The notes beneath the pieces were generated by a model. The model was not told the origin of the DNA, made no database searches, and worked only from the letters and a program-made list of their open reading frames with translations. Source: Cryomorphaceae bacterium (GTDB lineage Bacteria > Bacteroidota > Bacteroidia > Flavobacteriales > Schleiferiaceae). From it: 8,771 nucleotides of DNA. How positions within the stretch are numbered: the first letter of the stretch is position 1; each line of letters starts with the position of its first letter. Shown here piece by piece: positions 8,049 to 8,771 of the stretch. The stretch lies in NCBI GenBank assembly GCA_949547975.1, contig CATITW010000432.1:1-8771 (forward strand), given 5' to 3'. The translations under genes and the position numbers were made by a program.

Positions 8049-8771
8049 TTAACTGTGTCTGTTTGCTAATAACGGCGGTGGTTCTCCGTTAAATGGGTTG
8101 GAGCGGCCTATGGTTTTGGCGCCAAGGGATACGGCACGTACAACAGAGCGGTCACCAAAGCGCTGTCGGATGTGGTCCATAGCACCATAAAGTCTAGTGA
8201 GTTCCTCGCTTTCTTCAAACATGTTCATTTGATAACCGCCTCCTACAAGATGAGAAAAGCGGACACCTACTAAGCGTACGAGTAAACGACGCTCGAAGAG
8301 TCGCTTAAAGAGCTCCTTGACCTTGGGAATCAGGACATGATCCGCTGCAGTATATGGAATGCGCGCTTGAAGTGTATGTGTGTTAAAGTCTGAATATCTG
8401 ATTTTTACGGTGATGCACGAGGTGAGTTTATCGCCGCGTCGCAACTGATATGCCAGGTTTTCAGTCATGGCCACGATGATCCCCTCAAGCTTCACTACGT
8501 CTATTGTATCCTTCGCGAAGGTGCGCTCCGTTGAGATGCTCTTTCGTTCTTGATACGGCAAGACCGGACTCTGGTCGACTCCTTGTGCTTTATGCCATAT
8601 TGCACTTCCCTGCTTGCCCATCACACTTTGCATCATCTCGAGCGGCATCTCTTGCAGGGTTTGAATGCGACGTACGCCGAGGTTCCGAAGAGTTTGGTAG
8701 GTCTTCTCGCCCACCATTGGGATTTTACGTACTGACAGTGGCGCTAAAAAGGGACGCTCTAATCCCTTCTG
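8049..8771 (-). CDS. dinB: Y-family translesion DNA polymerase, DinB/Pol IV-like (C-terminal 240 residues, cut by window edge)
   Basis: Y-family polymerases copy past damaged bases with low fidelity. The reading frame is open to the last base of the window, and its first visible residues (QKGLERPFLAPLSVRKIP) continue a gene whose palm, fingers and catalytic carboxylates lie beyond 8771. The ATG at 8717 is internal. What is visible is the thumb with a helix-hairpin-helix IPMVG (8709-8723, usually IPGVG), the linker motif KSISTERTF just before the little finger (about 8516-8542), the little-finger domain (to about 8240), and a QMNMF pentapeptide at 8217-8231 that resembles the beta-clamp binding consensus QLxLF. 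A C-terminal helix with AMDHIRQRFG and a short proline-rich tail end the protein. The stop is 34 bases before the SRAP gene on the same strand. Family placement is firm; choosing between DinB, UmuC and ImuB needs the missing N-terminal half. Any operon promoter or LexA-type operator would also be outside the window. Confidence 0.9.
   Translation of the reverse strand, partial: QKGLERPFLAPLSVRKIPMVGEKTYQTLRNLGVRRIQTLQEMPLEMMQSVMGKQGSAIWHKAQGVDQSPVLPYQERKSISTERTFAKDTIDVVKLEGIIVAMTENLAYQLRRGDKLTSCITVKIRYSDFNTHTLQARIPYTAADHVLIPKVKELFKRLFERRLLVRLVGVRFSHLVGGGYQMNMFEESEELTRLYGAMDHIRQRFGDRSVVRAVSLGAKTIGRSNPFNGEPPPLLANRHS

Noticed and set aside
8717..8771. ATG at 8717 as the true start of the Y-family gene
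   Set aside because: The frame continues upstream to the window edge with conserved polymerase sequence (LSVRKIP), and a start at 8717 would remove the palm and fingers.

Overview
The window looks like chromosomal DNA of a member of the Bacteroidota, probably a marine or freshwater Flavobacteriales-type bacterium. Three things suggest this. A good match to the Bacteroidota -7 promoter element (TAnnTTTG) precedes the second gene. Two of the three plus-strand and operon starts inspected have no Shine-Dalgarno sequence. GyrA carries the divergent GyrA-box and long acidic tail that I associate with this phylum. The phylum call is an inference from these signs and from protein style, not from a search.

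Left half, plus strand (1-4056): gyrA (36-2597), a complete DNA gyrase A subunit, is followed after 78 bases by a secreted or periplasmic TPR-repeat protein (2676-3998) with its own likely promoter. The unit ends in a strong intrinsic terminator (4026-4056). This is housekeeping DNA; to my recollection gyrA followed by a TPR gene is a recurring neighbourhood in flavobacteria.

Right half, minus strand (8771-4129): three tightly packed genes are transcribed towards gyrA. In order of transcription they are a Y-family translesion polymerase (dinB-like, its N-terminal part outside the window), a SRAP/YedK abasic-site DNA-protein crosslink protein, and a short DnaE-type polymerase III alpha subunit with a degenerate PHP domain. 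Gaps are only 34 and 28 bases and no terminator is visible between the genes, so they probably form one operon whose promoter lies beyond position 8771. The set resembles the imuA-imuB-dnaE2 mutagenesis cassette, but SRAP occupies the middle position and no ImuA is visible. The likely joint role is handling replication-blocking damage: two low-fidelity polymerases plus a protein that covalently shields abasic sites in single-stranded DNA.

The two units converge on a 130-base intergenic region (3999-4128). No tRNA, rRNA, CRISPR array, insertion sequence or other mobile element was seen, and every gene inside the window is intact. The main object of interest is the polymerase/SRAP cassette; the rest is ordinary.
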